A DNA stretch of 64,000 nt from SMYC01 sp963578475 (GCA_963578475.1 CAUZCL010000011.1:49805-113804); one strand, 5' to 3'; numbered from the stretch's first letter, positions 35,388-44,008 are shown. Numbers and translations are program-made. Notes: generated from the sequence alone by a model not told the origin.

Positions 35388-36356
35388 ATGAAAGCTATTC
35401 GGGTGCACCAGACGGGGGGCGCGGACGCGCTTCAGATCGAAGATATCGCTACGCCAGAGCCGGGGGCGGGGGAAGCCCTCGTCAAGATCGAGGCGATTGG
35501 GGTCAACTTCATCGATATCTATCATCGGACGGGGCTCTATCCGCAGAAGACGCCGTTTACTCTCGGGCGGGAGGCAGCGGGGGTCGTGGACTCTGTGGGC
35601 GACGCTGTCAACGAGGTTCGACCCGGGGATCGCGTGGCTTATGCGCTGACACCAGGGGCCTATGCCGAGATGGCGGTCGTGCCGGCGTCGAAGCTCGTGC
35701 CGCTGCCCGACGGCGTATCGACCTCGCTCGCAGCCGCGATCATGCTTCAAGGGATGACGGCGCACTATCTTTCGCACGCGACGTTTCCTATCGAGACCGG
35801 CCACCGTGTGCTCGTACATGCGGCCGCGGGAGGGGCCGGGCTTCTGCTCACGCAAATGGCAAAGCGGCGCGGTGCCCAGGTTTTCGGCACCGTATCGACA
35901 CAAGCCAAGGCGGAAGCGGCCAAGGGTGCTGGGATTGACGTCGTTATCCGGTATACGGAACAGGATTTCGAGGCCGAGGTGCGAGAGGCTACCAGTGGCG
36001 AAGGGTTGCACGCGGTTTACGACTCGGTCGGGCAGACAACCTTCGAGAAGAGCTTGCGCTGTTTGCGCCCGCGCGGCGTGCTTGCGCTCTTTGGGCAATC
36101 GAGCGGGCCGGTCCCGGCGTTCGATCTTGCCAAGCTCGGCGCGGGAGGGTCGCTCTTCATCACGAGGCCGACCCTCGCTCACTACGTGCTCGACCGTGAC
36201 GAGCTTCTCGAGCGGGCCGGTGACGTTCTCGGCTGGGTCGAGCGAGGCGAGCTCGACGTCGCCATCGATCGTGAGCTTCCGCTCGCGGAGGCGGCGGAGG
36301 CGCATCGCTTGCTCGAGGGACGAAAGACCAGCGGGAAGCTGATTCTGAAGCCTTGA
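35388..36356 (+). CDS. qor: NADPH:quinone oxidoreductase
   Basis: A 322-residue zinc-independent medium-chain reductase that reduces quinones with NADPH. Starts MKAIRVHQTGGADALQIED (ATG 35388). GroES-like N-terminal domain with GVNFIDIYHRTGLYP; the cofactor-binding loop HAAAGGAGLLLTQMAKRRGA (AAGGxG, the QOR nucleotide motif) lies near residue 150, and the C-terminal part has LFGQSSGPVPAFDLAKL. There are no catalytic zinc ligands, as expected. It stands alone, divergent from the ABC permease, with a short poly-G tract (about 35321-35338) upstream. Confidence 0.92.
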   Translation: MKAIRVHQTGGADALQIEDIATPEPGAGEALVKIEAIGVNFIDIYHRTGLYPQKTPFTLGREAAGVVDSVGDAVNEVRPGDRVAYALTPGAYAEMAVVPASKLVPLPDGVSTSLAAAIMLQGMTAHYLSHATFPIETGHRVLVHAAAGGAGLLLTQMAKRRGAQVFGTVSTQAKAEAAKGAGIDVVIRYTEQDFEAEVREATSGEGLHAVYDSVGQTTFEKSLRCLRPRGVLALFGQSSGPVPAFDLAKLGAGGSLFITRPTLAHYVLDRDELLERAGDVLGWVERGELDVAIDRELPLAEAAEAHRLLEGRKTSGKLILKP

Positions 36357-36608
36357 AAAAAGTCCGGCCGGCAGATCTTAGCCCCGTCCTGCGATAAGAA
36401 CGCTTCACGCTCGAGGCGCGCCAGGCGGTCCGCGTCCTCGCAAACTCAGCGACAGGCTTTGATTTGCGACGTCGCCGCTTCAGCTTGCATCCGCAGCTGG
36501 CGGTACGACGGGACGCCACCGGCAGCAAGCGCCTGACCCAGGAGGGTACAGGGAGGTTTCGATGCCTCGATCTCGTCTTACCTTGATGAGAGGAGGTAGA
36601 ATGACGTC

Positions 36609-37178
36609 ATGCTTGGAGTCGTCGACAGCGTGGAAACGCGCCGCTTCAGCGTGGAGGAGTATCACCTCATGGCGGAGGCCGGGATCCTCGGCCCCGATGA
36701 GCGTATCGAGCTCATCCGAGGCGTCGTCCACACGATGAGCCCGAAGGGCGGGGCGCATACAGTCGCAGGCGCGCGCGTGGGCCGTATTCTCGATCGAAAG
36801 CTCAAGGGTCGCGCAAGCGTGTATCCGGAAGCCTCGCTGTCGTTTCCGGCGCTCTCGTCCGAGCCACAGCCCGACGTCGTCGTTTGTTCGAGCCCCGACA
36901 TCGACGCGTTCGGCACCGAAGCGAGCAAACCGCTTCTCGTCGTCGAGGTGTCTCACTCGTCCAAGCGACTCGACCTCGGCCCCAAGGCCCTGCTCTACGC
37001 CGAGGCCGGTATTCCGGAATACTGGATCGTCGATCTCGTCGACCGGGTTTTGGTCGTGTTTCGCGATCCCCGGAATGGGCGCTACGCGTCGCAATCCAGT
37101 TTTCAGCCGGACGGTCGCGTGACGCTGACGGCGTGGCCCGACATTACTATCGAGGTGCGTGAGCTCTTTCCGCGGTAA
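36609..37178 (+). CDS. Uma2 family (DUF820) putative restriction endonuclease
   Basis: A 189-residue PD-(D/E)XK-fold protein: MAEAGILGPDERIELIRGVV near residue 22, then PDVVVCSS and LLVVEVSHSSKRLDLGPKA near 108-126, where the Asp, Glu and Lys form the nuclease triad, and YAEAGIPEYWIVDL. Uma2 proteins are abundant in Cyanobacteria, Deinococcus and Acidobacteria; their biological target is not established. ATG 36609, preceded by AGGAGG (36594-36599). The 252-base gap upstream shows no gene. A role as a selfish or stress element is possible but cannot be seen here. Confidence 0.88.
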   Translation: MLGVVDSVETRRFSVEEYHLMAEAGILGPDERIELIRGVVHTMSPKGGAHTVAGARVGRILDRKLKGRASVYPEASLSFPALSSEPQPDVVVCSSPDIDAFGTEASKPLLVVEVSHSSKRLDLGPKALLYAEAGIPEYWIVDLVDRVLVVFRDPRNGRYASQSSFQPDGRVTLTAWPDITIEVRELFPR

Positions 37179-37408
37179 CACAAGGTAGGGGGTGGTGGTC
37201 CGAGAGCCGGTCTCTCGCTTCGGCTATTTCCGAGCTGTTCTCGAGCGATTCGCTTTCAGCTTTCTGATGAGGCCGTCAAGGCTCACGAAATGGCGAAACC
37301 CGAGGAGCTCAAAGCCCTTCAACTGGTCACGAGATGGGCGCGCGCTCATCGACGTCGTAGCTGTGAAGTGGATAGCCTCGGTGGTGCTCACAGGATTAGA
37401 CTACCGGT

Positions 37409-38141
37409 ATGCAGGGTCACTACTGGAACCACAGCCTCATTCTGGCGTGTCTCGCGACTCCGCTTTTCCTGCTGACTTCGGCGCAGGCGGCGGAGCGCCC
37501 GAACATCATCCTGCTGATGGGCGACGACCATGGCTGGGAGGAGACGGGCTATAACGGACACGCGCATTTGCAAACGCCTGTCCTCGACGAGATGGCCGCC
37601 AACGGATTGCGGTTGGATCGTTTTTACGCGGCGCACCCGTCTTGCTCGCCCACCCGCGGCAGTGTGTTGACGGGGCGCCATCCGAATCGCTACGGCACGT
37701 TCTCCCCCAACTGGTCCATGCGCCCGGAGGAGGTCACCATCGCGCATCTGCTGCGCGAAGCCGGCTACGCCACAGGCCATTTCGGCAAGTGGCATGTCGG
37801 TCCCGTGAAGGCCGCATCGCCGACCAATCCGGGAGCGATGGGTTTCGATGAATGGCTGCCGTACGACAATTTCTTCGAGATGAATCCGAGCCTGTCGCGC
37901 AACGGAGAAGCGCCCACTCGCTTCGAAGGCGAGAGCTCGCGTCATTCTGGACAACCCATACAAGCTCGTCATCGACGGCTCCGAGGGATCGGGAACGGAG
38001 CTGTTCGACCTGCGTTCGGACCCCGCGGAGAATATCAACCTGGCCGCCAGCAAACCCGCCATCGTCGAGGAGATGGAGAAACGGCTGCGCGAGTGGCAGG
38101 AATCCACGCTGAACAGCCTGACCGGCGCTGATTATCGATAG
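37409..38141 (+). pseudogene. Secreted sulfatase with an internal deletion
   Basis: The N-terminal ~178 codons encode a signal peptide (SLILACLATPLFLLTSAQA-A) and a type I sulfatase catalytic start: RPNIILLMGDDHGWEETGYNG with metal-binding DD, the formylglycine motif CSPTRGSVLTGRHP, and GYATGHFGKWHVG. Near 37940 (GESS) homology jumps, in another frame, to the C-terminal sulfatase region RVILDNPYKLVIDGS then ELFDLRSDPAENINLAASKP and a TAG at 38141. About 200 central residues are missing. No anaerobic sulfatase-maturating enzyme or FGE is in the window. Sulfatases of this kind desulfate glycans outside the cytoplasm. Confidence 0.85.
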
Positions 38142-38194
38142 CCCATCGAGCCGCCGCAGTAGCTTGCGCCCGCGATCAAAGGAGACATCGCAAT

Positions 38195-38362
38195 GTCCGG
38201 GATAGCACGGCGGACGAGGTGGCGTGGGAGGTCGAGGACGCATGGCAACAGCTCGACGGGCGCGGTTTGATCATCACGCCAGGCGAGGTCGTGAATCCTC
38301 GCTCCAAGCCTAAAAATGTCGACCGTTTGCGCACAGCCATCGCAGCCACGCGGACGAGCTAA
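38195..38362 (+). other. Coding-like fragment without a start codon
   Basis: The frame reads VRDSTADEVAWEVEDAWQQ then LDGRGLIITPGEVVNP and ends at TAA 38362. The composition is convincingly protein-like but no ATG, GTG or TTG start lies in a sensible place and I do not recognise the family. It is probably a truncated 3' end left by the same deletions that removed the middle of the sulfatase. The rest of 38142-38448 shows nothing else. Confidence 0.35.
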
Positions 38363-38448
38363 TCGAGGAACACGCTCGTGGTCGCGTTCGGAATCCTCGC
38401 GAGGCAATCTATCTGGACTTGGCCGGTTCGTCTTTTTCGTCATCTCGT

Positions 38449-38565
38449 TCAGAACGAGATCTCTTCCCACCAACCTCTTCCAGCAAGCTCCAGGATACGG
38501 TTCGCCTTCGCCCGCTGAACGTAGTTTCGAAGCGCCTGATTTACAGCGGCAGAGTAACGAGATAC
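38449..38565 (-). pseudogene. VapB-like antitoxin, C-terminal remnant
   Basis: On the minus strand the frame ends with AAVNQALRNYVQRAKANRI then LELAGRGWWEEISF and a TGA. The AVNxALRxYVxRxxxxxILEL pattern followed by a GxxxWE tail is the usual C-terminal half of type II VapB antitoxins. The preceding RHH strand and the VapC toxin gene are not recognisable. It is degenerate and overlaps the 3' end of glcF's intergenic region. Confidence 0.4.
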
Positions 38566-38579
38566 AAGTCGCGGAGCCG

Positions 38580-39827
38580 TCAACCTCGCTCCTCTTCGCG
38601 ATACGCCCGATCCAAAAGAACCACCGGGTGCACCACCTCCGCACGTAGCTCCGCGCGGCGCACGCCTTCCGAAAGCTGCATGTGACATCCGGGATTCCCT
38701 GTCGCGATGACGTCCGGCCGCGCGGGAACGATGTTCTTCATCTTGCTCTCGAGCACATCCATCGACATGTCGTAATGCGTAACGTTGTAGATGCCTGCAC
38801 TTCCGCAGCAGCGCTCCGAGTTCGGATAGTCTACGAGCTCGACACCAGGTATCTGCGCGAGAAGCTCTCTCGGCTCAGTCTTCACACCTTGCGCGTGGAA
38901 GAGATGACATGGCGCGTCGTAAGCGACACGCTTTGGGCGCGTCAACGCTGACGGCTTGGGCGCGTCGAATCCTTCTCGGACGAGGAAAGCCGAAACGTCG
39001 ACCACGCGCGCCGCAAAATCTTTCGCGCGCGCATCGCCTTCGAGAAGCTCGCCATATTCCGTGAGCGCAGCACCGCAGCCCGCGGCGTTCACGACGATCG
39101 CCTCGACATCGCCGAAGGCCTCGATGTTCTTCCGCGCCAGCTCGCGGCCGATATCCGGAAGGCCGTTATGAAGATGTAGCGCACCGCAACACGTTTGCGC
39201 CTTGGGCACGACGACCTCGTAGCCGTTTCGCTGAAGCACGCGCGCCGTCGCTTCGTTGACGTCCCCGAAAAGATGGGCAGCGATGCAGCCAGAGAACAGT
39301 GCCACGCGGCCGCGCGGCTCGCCGGACGGCATGAGACTCTCCGGCAAAACGCTCCGTTTCGGGATCGAAGGGAGCAGAGCTTGGCGCTCGGCCAATGCTG
39401 GCGACAACATCGCAACGAGCCGCCTCGCCCCGAGCGCCTCACCGAAACGGGCGAGAGCCATGAACAACGAGAGCCGCCACGGATGGGCGAGCACGCCGCC
39501 GAGCAAAATTCGTTTCGACCAACGGAGCCACGCGCTCTCTTTCGCCTCTTGTGTAATCAGCCCGCGCGCCTCCTCCATGATCGAGCCAACAGGAACGCCG
39601 GCGGGACACACGGTCTCGCACCCGCGGCAGGCAAGGCACCCATAGATCTCCGCCGCGAGACCCTCCGTCAAGGGCAGACGGCCTTCGAGCATCAAGCGGA
39701 CGTTATAGACCTGCCCTCGCGGCGCGAGCGACTCACGCGGGTCGGCTTCGTATGCCGGGCACGCCGGCAAACACAAGCCTCAGTGGACGCAGGAGAGCGT
39801 CTTTTTATAGAGAGAGCTTTCAATCAT
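38580..39827 (-). CDS. glcF: Glycolate/lactate oxidase iron-sulfur subunit GlcF with an in-frame UGA (possible selenocysteine)
   Basis: A ~415-residue Fe-S protein that passes electrons from the GlcD/GlcE flavoproteins to the respiratory chain. From ATG 39827 it reads MIESSLYKKTLSCVH, a TGA (39780-39782), GLCLPACPAYEADP: exactly the N-terminal CxxCxxCxxxCP 4Fe-4S motif with the second Cys codon replaced by UGA. The second cluster (YGCLACRGCETVCPAG) and two C-terminal CCG domains (QTCCGALHLHNG, NSERCCGSAGIYN) are intact, and there is no other stop or frameshift over ~400 codons. The ATG overlaps the glcE stop (TAATG), supporting this start. Either selenocysteine inserts at UGA (a SECIS-like hairpin follows) or glcF carries one nonsense mutation. 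A TTG at 39776 would give a product lacking the first half of cluster 1. Confidence 0.85.
39744..39779 (-). promoter_or_regulatory. SECIS-like stem-loop directly after the glcF UGA
   Basis: The 36 bases after the UGA can fold as a nearly continuous hairpin: outer stem GGCUU/AAGCC (5 bp), a middle UGU/ACG helix with one U-U mismatch and one bulged G, inner stem UGCCGG/CCGGCA (6 bp) and a 5-base loop CGUGC with G at its second position. The loop starts 17 bases after the UGA. These values fit what is known of bacterial SECIS elements (apical loop of 3-14 bases with G in the first two positions, 16-37 bases from UGA). GC-rich cysteine/proline codons can form hairpins by chance, so this is suggestive only. 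No selA, selB, selC or selD is in this window. Confidence 0.45.
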
Positions 39828-41053
39828 TAGATCCGTCCAACATAGCGTCCAGGAGAAAGAATGCCCTTAGGGTCCAGCTTCTCCTTGATACGTCTCATGA
39901 GCTCATAGCCTCCGGGCGTTTCTCCATAGACATCGAGCTCTCGTTTCATTTCTAAAGGCGCTTTCTCGATTACGACGGCGGCGCCGTTCTCTTCCGCCCG
40001 TGCGCGCCGATCGGAAAGGGCCTCTGGGTCCGTCGTCTGGCTGTAGACGATTCCCGTATCCGGATAAGCGATGAGCGCACCTCCATCTTGCCAGCTTTCC
40101 GCCAACGAGATCGTCCGGGCAGGGGCCGCTTGGCCCCGCAGCACGAGCGCGGCATCACTTTTTGGGAAATCGCGTATCGCGTCCCAAGGATTCTTATCGT
40201 CCGGCAAGACTTCGGCGTCGAATCGTTCTCGAACGTCGTCGAGCGCGCCGCGCGTCTCTTCATGAAGCCCCTCGAAGCGAAGAAGAAGATTCCACTCGTG
40301 CAAACCGTGAATCTCGGCATAGGTCGGGTTCAATGCCACCGCCATTTCAGGCGCGAGCGGCAAGTTTCGAAGCTCACGCCATGCCGCCGCGATGCTGCGC
40401 GGGCGCCGGGCCCCAATTGCCACCGTCGTGACCTCTTCCGGCAAAGCCCAGAGCCGGAGAAATGCCCGTGTCATGACCGCGAGGGTTCCGGCGGAGCCGA
40501 CGAAGAGCTTCATCAGCTCGTAGCCCGCCACATTCTTGACGACGCGGCCTCCGGCCTTGAACGGCGTGCCATTGGCGAGAACGCCCTCGAAGCCGAGCAG
40601 GAGATCGCGCGGGCGGGCGCCGGGTCTCCGGCGAAGCCCCGGCTCGCCGAGCGCGAAGATGCCTCCAATGGTGGCTTCGTCGGGATGCGGTACGTCAAGT
40701 GGCAGGTACTGACGGAATTCTTTCAAATATCTCTGGGTCTCGCCGAGCGTCGTCCCGGCGCGCACCGCCATGGTGAAATCGTCAGGAATGTGCTCGTCAA
40801 TCTCAAGTCCCTTCAAGCCCGATGTCATGAGATAAGTGTCGAGCCGGCTCGGAACGTTGCCGAGCTCGAGACGCGTTTCTCCACCAATCGGGATCACCGC
40901 CATTGACTCTTGATGGCAGAACGCGAGGGCTTCGGCCGTCGCCGCGGCATCTTCGGGCTCGAGCACGAGCGAAGGCAGGAGGCCGTCGATCCGCGGGTCG
41001 CTTCCGTTCGGCGCACGCGAGCCGAGCATCTCGGGAAGCTCGTTCAAATCCAT
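39827..41053 (-). CDS. glcE: FAD-binding subunit of glycolate/lactate oxidase GlcE
   Basis: A 408-residue FAD_binding_4 (PCMH-type) protein. ATG 41053 (MDLNELPEMLG) overlaps the glcD 3' end by ten bases. Flavin-binding elements: VIPIGGETRLELGN near residue 55, the covalent/non-covalent FAD loop PDEATIGGIFALGEPGLRR near 130 and KAGGRVVKNVAGYELMKLFV near 165 with AGTLAVMTRAFLRL. The C-terminal FAD-linked oxidase domain is shorter than in GlcD, as in E. coli GlcE. It pairs with GlcD and GlcF, and its stop overlaps the glcF start. Confidence 0.92.
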   Translation of the reverse strand: MDLNELPEMLGSRAPNGSDPRIDGLLPSLVLEPEDAAATAEALAFCHQESMAVIPIGGETRLELGNVPSRLDTYLMTSGLKGLEIDEHIPDDFTMAVRAGTTLGETQRYLKEFRQYLPLDVPHPDEATIGGIFALGEPGLRRRPGARPRDLLLGFEGVLANGTPFKAGGRVVKNVAGYELMKLFVGSAGTLAVMTRAFLRLWALPEEVTTVAIGARRPRSIAAAWRELRNLPLAPEMAVALNPTYAEIHGLHEWNLLLRFEGLHEETRGALDDVRERFDAEVLPDDKNPWDAIRDFPKSDAALVLRGQAAPARTISLAESWQDGGALIAYPDTGIVYSQTTDPEALSDRRARAEENGAAVVIEKAPLEMKRELDVYGETPGGYELMRRIKEKLDPKGILSPGRYVGRI

Positions 41054-42486
41054 GCCCCGGGCATAGCAGCGATGCTCGGAAGGCTCGTCGCCTCGCCACA
41101 TCCGTGGGAGGTCGGAAAGAGCTTTCCAGGATTGCAGAGGCCTTCGGGATTCCAAACGTCGCGTATGGCGCTCATGAGATCGAGGTCGTGCTCAGAGAAC
41201 AAGAGCCCCATATAGCTCGACTTTTCCGTCCCGATACCGTGCTCGCCGCTGATGGTCCCACCAACCGCAACACAGAGCTCGAGAATCTCGCGCCCCGCTT
41301 CGAGCACCCTCTCGCGCTCATCCGCGTCGCGGCCGTCATAAGATATGCATGGGTGTAGGTTCCCGTCGCCCGCATGGAACACGTTCGCCACACGAATCCG
41401 ATAGCGCTCCGCAATTTCCCCAACTTTGACGAGCACCTCAGGAAGCCGCGAGCGCGGGACGACCCCGTCCTGGACATAGAGGTCCGTCGATAAACGACCC
41501 ATCGCGCCGAAAGCGGTTTTGCGCCCGAGCCAAAGACGCGCGCGTTCCTCTTCGTCGCGCGCCACCGTGAAAGATGTCGCGCCCCGGTGGATGCAAATGT
41601 CGCGAATCTCGCGCTCCATGCGCTCCATACCGTGTGCGGCACCGTCGAGCTCGACGAGGAGGACCGCTTCCGCATCCGTGGGATAGCCTGCTGCAACGAC
41701 GCTTGCCTCCACGACCTCGATGGTCGCGCGGTCGAGCATCTCGAGCGCCGCGGGGACGATCCCGACGGCGACGATGTCCGACACCGCCTCGCAAGCGACC
41801 TCCATGCTCCGAAACGGCGCTAGGAAGGTTTTCACGGTTTCCGGCATCGGCATCAAGCGGACGAGCGCCTCGGTCGCAATCCCGAAGGTTCCTTCGGAGC
41901 CCACGAACAGGCCCACGAGGTCGTAGCCGACCGTATACCGCGGTCCACCGAGATTTACGATCTCTCCATCGGGCATCACGACCGTCAGTCCGAGAATGTG
42001 CACCGTGGTCGCGCCGTATTTGAAGCAGTGAGGTCCACCGGAATTCTCGGCGATGTTTCCGCCGAGCGTGCAGGCAGATTGGCTCGAGGGGTCCGGCGCG
42101 AAATAGAGTCCGTGTTCAGCCACGGCCCGAGAAACTTCGAGATTGATGATGCCCGTCTGACAGAGCGCGACCCGGTTGTCGAGGTCGAGCTCGAGGAACT
42201 GGTTCATCCCGGCAAGCGAGAGGACAACACCTCCCTCGCTTGGAATCGCGCCACCCGATAGGCCCGTGCCCGCGCCGCGCGCCACGAACGGAACCTTCTC
42301 CTCAGAGCAGAGCCGGACGACGGAGGCGACCTCTTCGGTCGTGCGCGGAAGTACGGCGGCATCGGGCGTCGACTTGAAGGCAGTGCTGCCGTCGCATTCG
42401 TAAACGAGCACGTGGTGCGGTTCGACGAGAACGGACTCTCGGCGGAGGCAGCCCGTAAGTCTCTCGAGGAAGGACGCGCTCAGCAT
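41044..42486 (-). CDS. glcD: FAD-linked glycolate/D-lactate dehydrogenase GlcD
   Basis: A 480-residue flavoprotein oxidising glycolate or D-lactate (2-hydroxyacid to 2-oxoacid). FAD-binding PCMH domain: PFVARGAGTGLSGGAIPSEG near residue 65, CTLGGNIAENSGGPHCFKYG near 135, SEGTFGIATEALVRLMPMPE near 195. The oxidase C-terminal domain carries FHAGDGNLHPCISYDGRD with the His pair, and GGTISGEHGIGTEKSSYMG, typical of the D-lactate/glycolate group. ATG 42486 was chosen; an upstream TTG (42519) is possible. First gene of a glcD-glcE-glcF operon, divergent from the IscA-fold gene. Confidence 0.94.
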   Translation of the reverse strand: MLSASFLERLTGCLRRESVLVEPHHVLVYECDGSTAFKSTPDAAVLPRTTEEVASVVRLCSEEKVPFVARGAGTGLSGGAIPSEGGVVLSLAGMNQFLELDLDNRVALCQTGIINLEVSRAVAEHGLYFAPDPSSQSACTLGGNIAENSGGPHCFKYGATTVHILGLTVVMPDGEIVNLGGPRYTVGYDLVGLFVGSEGTFGIATEALVRLMPMPETVKTFLAPFRSMEVACEAVSDIVAVGIVPAALEMLDRATIEVVEASVVAAGYPTDAEAVLLVELDGAAHGMERMEREIRDICIHRGATSFTVARDEEERARLWLGRKTAFGAMGRLSTDLYVQDGVVPRSRLPEVLVKVGEIAERYRIRVANVFHAGDGNLHPCISYDGRDADERERVLEAGREILELCVAVGGTISGEHGIGTEKSSYMGLLFSEHDLDLMSAIRDVWNPEGLCNPGKLFPTSHGCGEATSLPSIAAMPGAWI

Positions 42487-42575
42487 GGGAGGCGACGCTA
42501 ACACGGGCGGATTCGCCAAGACAAGGGGCTGGTGCCCCTATGTCCCTTTCCGCCACGAAGATGACGCACACGGCC

Positions 42576-42604
42576 TTGCGCCGAGGACTCTGCTGTATTA
42601 AAAT
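42576..42604 (+). promoter_or_regulatory. Possible promoter upstream of the IscA-like gene
   Basis: TTGCGC (42576-42581) and TAAAAT (42599-42604) are 17 bases apart, followed by an AT-rich stretch with a seven-T run (42606-42612). The -35 box is weak (4 of 6); the -10 box matches 5 of 6. It would serve the rightward cluster from 42669. Confidence 0.35.
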
Positions 42605-42668
42605 AATTTTTTTGGTAAACCTCGATCTCGAGCGAAATCGCTACCGAAACCCCGAAGTCAGGACTGTG

Positions 42669-42977
42669 ATGAACCACGACTGCCTGCGGCTCTCTGACCG
42701 CGCCCAAGCCAAGATTCGACAGCTCATGAAAGCCAGCGATCACGAAGGTGGCACGGTCCGGGTTTTCGCGGAGCGCAGTGACCAGGGAGTGCTCGAGGTC
42801 GGGTTGGCCTTCTACAGCCCACACCAGCGGGACGTTTCGTTGTCCATCGATGGCGTCAACGTCGTCACCGACCTGAAAACACTCGAGATCGCGCAGGACA
42901 GTACCCTCGACTATGGAACCGAAGGTTTCACGCTAACGCGGGAGATCGCTTGCGAAACCCTCCCGTTTCCCGAATAG
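42669..42977 (+). CDS. IscA/HesB-fold protein without the cysteine ligands
   Basis: A 102-residue protein from ATG 42669 (MNHDCLRLSDRAQAKIRQLM) with the A-type carrier fold pattern (LSDRAQAKIRQLM, GGTVRVFAERSDQGVLEVGL, LSIDGVNVVTDLKTLEIAQD, STLDYGTEGFTLTREI). The three conserved cysteines of IscA (one after VxxxxGC, two in the C-terminal CGC) are missing: only a Cys near residue 5 and one near the end (IACETLPFPE) remain. It is therefore unlikely to bind Fe-S in the usual way. Frame extensions upstream look non-coding. It is the first gene of a rightward cluster with yjbQ, queD and folE. Confidence 0.72.
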   Translation: MNHDCLRLSDRAQAKIRQLMKASDHEGGTVRVFAERSDQGVLEVGLAFYSPHQRDVSLSIDGVNVVTDLKTLEIAQDSTLDYGTEGFTLTREIACETLPFPE

Positions 42978-42998
42978 TAACTAGTGAGTGGAACGACT

Positions 42999-43622
42999 AT
43001 GAATGACATTTACGCCGAAAACGGGCCGAGCGCCGAGATCAACCAAGAGCACACCGTGAACGCCCCCGTATCCGCCCCGATATCCGATAGCCCTAACGGA
43101 TCGAACGGAGCCAATGGTGGCGGAGTGAGCTACCCCCTCGAGGCTGACGCGTTTCGGTCGACCGACGACTCCGTGCAGGAGCTCACCGGCTCGCTGAAAG
43201 TGCTATCTCGCACGCTGAAGGTCGTCACCAACTCCCCAGTTGAGCTCTTCAACGTCACCGACCGCATCAAAGACCTCGTGAAGTCCTCGGGAGTCAAAGC
43301 GGGGTTTCTCATCATCTCGACACTCCATACGACGACGGCGGTCTTCATCAACGAGTTCCAGGCCGCACTCATGGCAGACGTCAAGCATTTCCTCGAGCGG
43401 ATCGCGAACAAGGACCACGGCTACCTCCACAATTGCGAGGATTGCTCGGATTGTGAGCGCAAGAACGCGGAAGCGCACATAAGGGCGCTCGTACTCGGGA
43501 ACAACGTCACGCTCCCGATCGCAGAAGGAAAAATTCATCTCGGTCAATGGCAGAGCATCCTCTTCGCGGAGCTCGACGGGCCGCGTGAGCGCAGCGTCAC
43601 GGCCCAAGTCATTGGCGTCTGA
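42999..43622 (+). CDS. YjbQ family protein (UPF0047)
   Basis: A 207-residue protein. The C-terminal ~140 residues are the YjbQ beta-barrel: SGVKAGFLIISTLHTTTAV, NEFQAALMADVKHFLERIAN, HGYLHNCEDC, NAEAHIRALVLGNNVTLPI and GQWQSILFAELDGPRERS, with the conserved HTT, E/D and His residues of the active-site-like pocket. Some members have thiamine-phosphate synthase activity when overproduced; the physiological role is unclear. The N-terminal 50 residues are low-complexity (Asn, Ser, Pro, Gly), unusual for the family, whose start is normally near SLKVLSRTLKV. ATG 42999 or GTG 42984. Confidence 0.85.
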   Translation: MNDIYAENGPSAEINQEHTVNAPVSAPISDSPNGSNGANGGGVSYPLEADAFRSTDDSVQELTGSLKVLSRTLKVVTNSPVELFNVTDRIKDLVKSSGVKAGFLIISTLHTTTAVFINEFQAALMADVKHFLERIANKDHGYLHNCEDCSDCERKNAEAHIRALVLGNNVTLPIAEGKIHLGQWQSILFAELDGPRERSVTAQVIGV

Positions 43623-43636
43623 GACGCAGCGCGAAC

Positions 43637-44008
43637 GTGATCCTTCGCGTCGAGTTTCAGTTCACCGCCGCACATCGACTTCCCTATTACGAGGGCCCGT
43701 GCTTCCACACCCACGGGCATAACTACAAGCTCCTCGTTTTCGCCGAAGGGCCCGTCGATCCAAAAACCGGGCTGTCCATCGACTTCCTCGAGGTGAAGAA
43801 GCTCGTCCACGAGCACGTGCTTCGCGACATCGACCACAACGATCTCAACCAGGTCCTCGATAACCCCACCGCGGAGAACGTGGTCATGTGGATGTGGGAT
43901 CGACTCGAGCCCCAACTTCCCGGCCTCAAGGAAATGCAGCTCTACGAGACGAATGACAGTGGCGTGATCTATCGCGGAGAGCCCTTTGGCGAAAACGGAT
44001 CCAACTGA
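43637..44008 (+). CDS. queD: 6-carboxytetrahydropterin synthase (QueD)
   Basis: A 123-residue T-fold enzyme making 6-carboxy-5,6,7,8-tetrahydropterin from dihydroneopterin triphosphate for queuosine/preQ0 synthesis. Zinc ligands are His in FTAAHRL and the HTHGH motif in CFHTHGHNYKLLV; the catalytic Cys (CFHTHGH) and the C-terminal ETNDSGVIYRG strand with Glu are present. GTG 43637 start. It overlaps folE's frame by 23 bases. FolE supplies its substrate, so folE and queD here make a pathway pair; queE and queC are not in the window. Confidence 0.9.
   Translation: MILRVEFQFTAAHRLPYYEGPCFHTHGHNYKLLVFAEGPVDPKTGLSIDFLEVKKLVHEHVLRDIDHNDLNQVLDNPTAENVVMWMWDRLEPQLPGLKEMQLYETNDSGVIYRGEPFGENGSN

Noticed and set aside
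36360..36600. Possible coding stretch between qor and the Uma2 gene
   Set aside because: One frame looks weakly protein-like (EARQAVRVLANSATGFDL) but has no start or stop consistent with a gene and no recognised match.
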